From JAYUKV01 sp043764135 (GTDB taxonomy: Bacteria > Patescibacteriota > JACMRA01), in the NCBI GenBank assembly GCA_043764135.1, contig JAYUKV010000140.1:1-7490 (forward strand): DNA of 7,490 bases, written 5' to 3'. Position numbers and translations under genes: made by a program. Shown here piece after piece: positions 5,264 through 7,490 of the stretch. Numbering within the stretch: position 1 is the stretch's first letter; each line of letters begins with the position of its first letter. Below the pieces are notes generated by a model. That model searched no databases. It saw only the letters and a list, made by a program, of their open reading frames with translations, and was not told the DNA's origin.

Positions 5264-7135
5264 ATGATTTTGAGTGAAAAATTGTTGTCACTTATCAAAG
5301 TGATTTGCAATCTAGAAAAGAAAGATGAAGACAAACTCAAATGGCAATCCGCTTACTTAGAAGTGTTCGAAAAAGGATATTTTACTCTATCAAGAGATAA
5401 CATTGAAAAAATTTTAAATCCGCATCCGATTGACTCACCATTTACCACTTATGGAGAAATTGTTTTAATAAAACACATAAAAAGAATTAATCTAGATATT
5501 AGGCAACTTAAAAAAACAGTAGAAGTTGCAGTAAGATTCTTAGATGGTTGTCTAGAGGTGTCGAATTTCTCAAAAGAAGCAAGAGCCATTGTAGATGGTT
5601 ATCGCAAAATTGGATTAGGAGTAGCTGATTATGATAGTTATTGTGTCCAAACAAACCAGGACCAATACAAAGCCATTAAAACCATTGGTGAATTAATTTC
5701 AGATACCTCTTATAGAACTAGTGAGGAATTAGCTATTGAAAAAGGGTCCATTACAGAATTAGAAAATTCAAAGTCTTACAACAAAGGTAAGGCTTTTGCA
5801 CGCTATATAAATAAATCTACAGATGTAATTATTGATGGATATTCCTTAAAACAAATAGTAAACGATGGAAAGGGTTCATATGATGAATATTATTTAGTTC
5901 CTAGAAGAAATACTCATATACTATTATTACCTAATCAAGAATTATGGTTTCCCTATACAGATAGAGTAGAGGGTGATTCAGTGCCATATATAGCAGATGA
6001 ACAAGAATTAGTAACTAAATTCTCAAAAGGTGAATTGGTACAGATTATTAATGAATCAAGCGAGAATTACAAGAAGTCTTTTCAAATTATTGATATTAGA
6101 AAAAAACAAAATAAATACTTATATATTTTACGTTCAGAATCTAATGAAAAGAAAATTGAAACACAAGAAGAAGACTTGGGATCAGTTGATTTAAATACAG
6201 TCTTGTCTAAATTGAATTCTAATGTGTTAAAAGATGGTAATTCAGTCTTAAATATAAAGCTTGTAGGATTAATACTTAACAACAATGATACTAAGGTCCT
6301 AGTTACCAAAGAAGAAGGTAAGATTTTGGAATTCTCAACTGTAGATGAGATGAGTCCGGAGATATCATTAATCGAAAGTATTAAACAGAGCTATGAAGTT
6401 AGTTGTGAAATACTCGACGAGATTGGTACAGTTCTAACTAACAATACTCTTTATATTGCTTATTGGTTGAACACAATTGAAGGTAATACAGATATGTTAA
6501 AGTGGGTAGAGGTTGTAAACTTTACAAACAATGAAGTCTACTCAAGAATTTTCATGAAACTAAATCGCAAAAAGAAAATTTATTCACAATACGAAGCGAT
6601 AATAAAAAACCTTGAAGAGGACAAAGATAGAATTCTAAACGTCCAATCACAAGCTAAATCAATACTAGTTGTTCACGAAAGACCTAAACAACAATTATCT
6701 CTATCTGAAAGATTGAATTCTTTGTTTGGGCTTAAAACTAGACCAAAAGAGTATTTGAGACTTCAAGGTGGTAATAATGTTGAAGATTTTGAGTATGATG
6801 ATTCTAGATATCTTCTCTCATTACAACAAAATATTCTAACCGATGAATTCGGTACAGTTAAAATAATAATGGAGTATTCCAAAAATGGTATAAAAAGTAT
6901 ACAACTTTACCCAGAATTCTTTAAATCTGAAGAAAGATTCTTGTTAGACTTGTATATAGAATTGATAAACTTGTGTCTTCAAAACCAAGTCTCTAAGATT
7001 GAGCTTATAAAACTTCTTTATAAATATGAAAGAGAGCTTGGTGAATTTTCATTGATTGAGGTAGTAAGATTAATAAGACAATCACTAAATTCTTCACCTG
7101 ATAACTTTAATGATTTATCAAATAAGGTTTATTAA
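5264..7135 (+). CDS. inactive class II ribonucleotide reductase-like fusion (RNR remnant, Nudix-like, TSCPD-like)
   Basis: This 623-aa soluble protein aligns by eye with the C-terminal part of adenosylcobalamin-dependent ribonucleotide reductase (NrdJ). AVRFLDGCLEVSNF (89-102) matches NrdJ AVRFLDNVIDVNRY, RKIGLGV (114-120) is the same motif, SEELAIEKG (153-161) matches the SAELAxERG helix, and RRNTHILLLP (214-223) sits at RNATLTTIAPTG. The catalytic NPCGE appears as NPHPI (52-56) and CNLG as TTYG (61-64), so both cysteines and the Glu are lost. Most of the N-terminal barrel is absent, and reductase activity is very unlikely. Residues about 250-305 look like an SH3-type beta barrel. About 329-430 resembles a Nudix fold whose catalytic box has degenerated (SLIESIKQSYEVSCEI, 368-383). 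About 520-590 matches the TSCPD domain that ends NrdJ (GTVKIIMEY, then LYIELINLCLQNQ). It lies 21 nt after the ATPase gene, with no terminator between. No Shine-Dalgarno site precedes its ATG. A regulatory or nucleotide-sensing role is inference. Confidence 0.72.
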   Translation: MILSEKLLSLIKVICNLEKKDEDKLKWQSAYLEVFEKGYFTLSRDNIEKILNPHPIDSPFTTYGEIVLIKHIKRINLDIRQLKKTVEVAVRFLDGCLEVSNFSKEARAIVDGYRKIGLGVADYDSYCVQTNQDQYKAIKTIGELISDTSYRTSEELAIEKGSITELENSKSYNKGKAFARYINKSTDVIIDGYSLKQIVNDGKGSYDEYYLVPRRNTHILLLPNQELWFPYTDRVEGDSVPYIADEQELVTKFSKGELVQIINESSENYKKSFQIIDIRKKQNKYLYILRSESNEKKIETQEEDLGSVDLNTVLSKLNSNVLKDGNSVLNIKLVGLILNNNDTKVLVTKEEGKILEFSTVDEMSPEISLIESIKQSYEVSCEILDEIGTVLTNNTLYIAYWLNTIEGNTDMLKWVEVVNFTNNEVYSRIFMKLNRKKKIYSQYEAIIKNLEEDKDRILNVQSQAKSILVVHERPKQQLSLSERLNSLFGLKTRPKEYLRLQGGNNVEDFEYDDSRYLLSLQQNILTDEFGTVKIIMEYSKNGIKSIQLYPEFFKSEERFLLDLYIELINLCLQNQVSKIELIKLLYKYERELGEFSLIEVVRLIRQSLNSSPDNFNDLSNKVY

Positions 7136-7171
7136 TTTAATTGTTTAAAACAATAGTTAAAATAGTATAAA

Positions 7172-7200
7172 TTGACTAAAAATTTAAATTTATTTATAAA
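7172..7200 (+). promoter_or_regulatory. sigma70-type promoter upstream of the putative small RNA
   Basis: TTGACT (7172-7177, five of six consensus bases) and TATAAA (7195-7200, five of six) are separated by exactly 17 nt. This is the best-formed promoter in the window. It lies 37 nt after the stop of the reductase-like gene and has no protein gene in front of it before the terminator at 7296-7340. Transcription would begin near 7207. Confidence 0.6.
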
Positions 7201-7206
7201 AATTAC

Positions 7207-7340
7207 GCCATCAAAAGTGGTACAAAGTTAGTTTTTAAGCATAAGTAAAATAAACTCTGGTAATATATCTGCTTGCGATATTACTGGAAACTTTGTTGAA
7301 ACTCTCCCTTCGGGGAGAGTTTCAATTTATAAATATTTTT
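7207..7340 (+). ncRNA. putative structured small RNA, about 130 nt, unidentified
   Basis: The segment between a good promoter and an intrinsic terminator has no useful reading frame but carries nested complementarity. ACAAAGTT (7222-7229) pairs perfectly with AACTTTGT (7289-7296), forming an 8-bp outer helix. Inside it CTGGTAATAT (7257-7266) pairs with ATATTACTGG (7278-7287), with two G-U pairs, around an 11-nt loop. A short GCCA/TGGT hairpin (7207-7210 with 7218-7221) may cap the 5' end. The terminator hairpin begins at the last base of the outer helix and could stack on it. I do not recognise it as 6S, SRP, tmRNA, RNase P or a known riboswitch. It could instead be the structured 3' end of the upstream messenger. 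The TSS and 3' end are estimates. Confidence 0.45.
7296..7340 (+). terminator. intrinsic terminator with a cUUCGg tetraloop
   Basis: TTGAAACTCTCCC (7296-7308) and GGGAGAGTTTCAA (7313-7325) form a perfect 13-bp stem closed by TTCG. In RNA this is the exceptionally stable C(UUCG)G tetraloop. The stem is followed by an interrupted T-rich tail, with five T at 7336-7340. The tetraloop forms only on the + strand and the minus-strand exit side is not T-rich, so it stops rightward transcription. It would end the putative small RNA and any read-through from the ATPase/reductase-like operon. Confidence 0.85.
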
Positions 7341-7358
7341 ATACAGGAAAAAATTTTT

Positions 7359-7386
7359 AAAAAATAACCCAGAAAGAATCTGAATT
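7359..7386 (-). terminator. possible weak minus-strand terminator
   Basis: On the minus strand AATTCAGA (7386-7379) pairs with TCTGGGTT (7373-7366), with two G-U pairs and a 5-nt loop. It is followed by A and six T (complement of 7359-7364), then more A/T-rich sequence. It could end a leftward gene entering from the right, but no such gene is visible in the last 100 bases. The stem is short and has only two G-C pairs. Confidence 0.3.
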
Positions 7387-7490
7387 ATCAAAAATTATAG
7401 CCTATTCACCTTTTAATTGTACAAAATAATCGAATAAAATTTATCTAGATATTGATTCTGTTATTTATCTCTTTACCCAATGGTAAAAGA
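7387..7490. other. right-edge segment, no gene recognised
   Basis: No coding frame can be supported on either strand. A small inverted repeat, TTTACC (7472-7477) with GGTAAA (7482-7487), lies at the very edge and may belong to a larger structure cut off by the window. A TATAAT on the minus strand (7399-7394) has only a weak, 19-nt-spaced TTGTAC upstream. Confidence 0.5.

Noticed and set aside
6082..6309. 75-codon minus-strand frame within the reductase-like gene
   Set aside because: It is a shadow of a continuous gene on the + strand, with no supporting start signals.
7140..7154. Inverted repeat ATTGTTT/AAACAAT right after the reductase-like gene
   Set aside because: The stem is weak, its loop is a single base, and no T tract follows, so it does not support a terminator call.
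7480..7490. ATG at 7480 as the start of a rightward gene
   Set aside because: No Shine-Dalgarno site is present and only three codons remain, so coding cannot be judged.
1..7490. tRNA, rRNA, CRISPR array, insertion sequence or transposase
   Set aside because: No cloverleaf, regularly spaced repeat, terminal inverted repeat or transposase motif was found on either strand.

Overview
The window is a very A+T-rich stretch of a small bacterial-type genome with compact genes, short spacers and some overlaps. Every stop codon I can read is TAA, and no gene needs TGA read as an amino acid. Sparse Shine-Dalgarno sites, almost leaderless starts and heavily diverged enzyme relatives suggest a low-GC, reduced-genome bacterium. 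A Patescibacteria/CPR-type organism is my best guess, but it is an inference from style and no marker gene supports it.

Left part (about 1-2571): the 3' end of an unknown + strand gene (2-88) is followed by three minus-strand genes. From upstream to downstream in transcription order they are a peptide deformylase (2571-2047), an endonuclease/exonuclease/phosphatase (EEP) fold hydrolase (2018-1269) and a von Willebrand factor A (VWA) protein (970-278). The first two lie 28 nt apart and are probably co-transcribed. The VWA gene stands apart, with a 298-nt spacer, its own candidate promoter and Shine-Dalgarno site, and a clear intrinsic terminator 11 nt after its stop.

Centre and right (2578-7135): a 36-nt spacer holds face-to-face -10 boxes for the deformylase and for a rightward three-gene unit. 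That unit encodes a 104-aa protein of unknown function, a CtpE-like P-type cation ATPase that overlaps it by 14 nt, and, 21 nt further on, a 623-aa protein. The 623-aa protein reads as a catalytically dead remnant of an adenosylcobalamin-dependent (class II) ribonucleotide reductase: the C-terminal part of the barrel, an SH3-like segment, a degenerate Nudix-like domain and a C-terminal TSCPD-like domain.

Right end (7136-7490): no protein gene is visible. A well-formed promoter (TTGACT, 17-bp spacer, TATAAA) lies about 130 nt upstream of a 13-bp hairpin with a cUUCGg tetraloop and T-rich tail. Between them an 8-bp long-range helix encloses a second hairpin. This looks like an undescribed structured small RNA and is, with the dead reductase fusion, the most interesting item in the window.

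The genes do not form one evident pathway. Deformylase is housekeeping (N-terminal maturation), the ATPase is membrane ion transport, and the reductase remnant is more likely regulatory or binding than catalytic. All domain calls were made by reading motifs by eye, without database searches.
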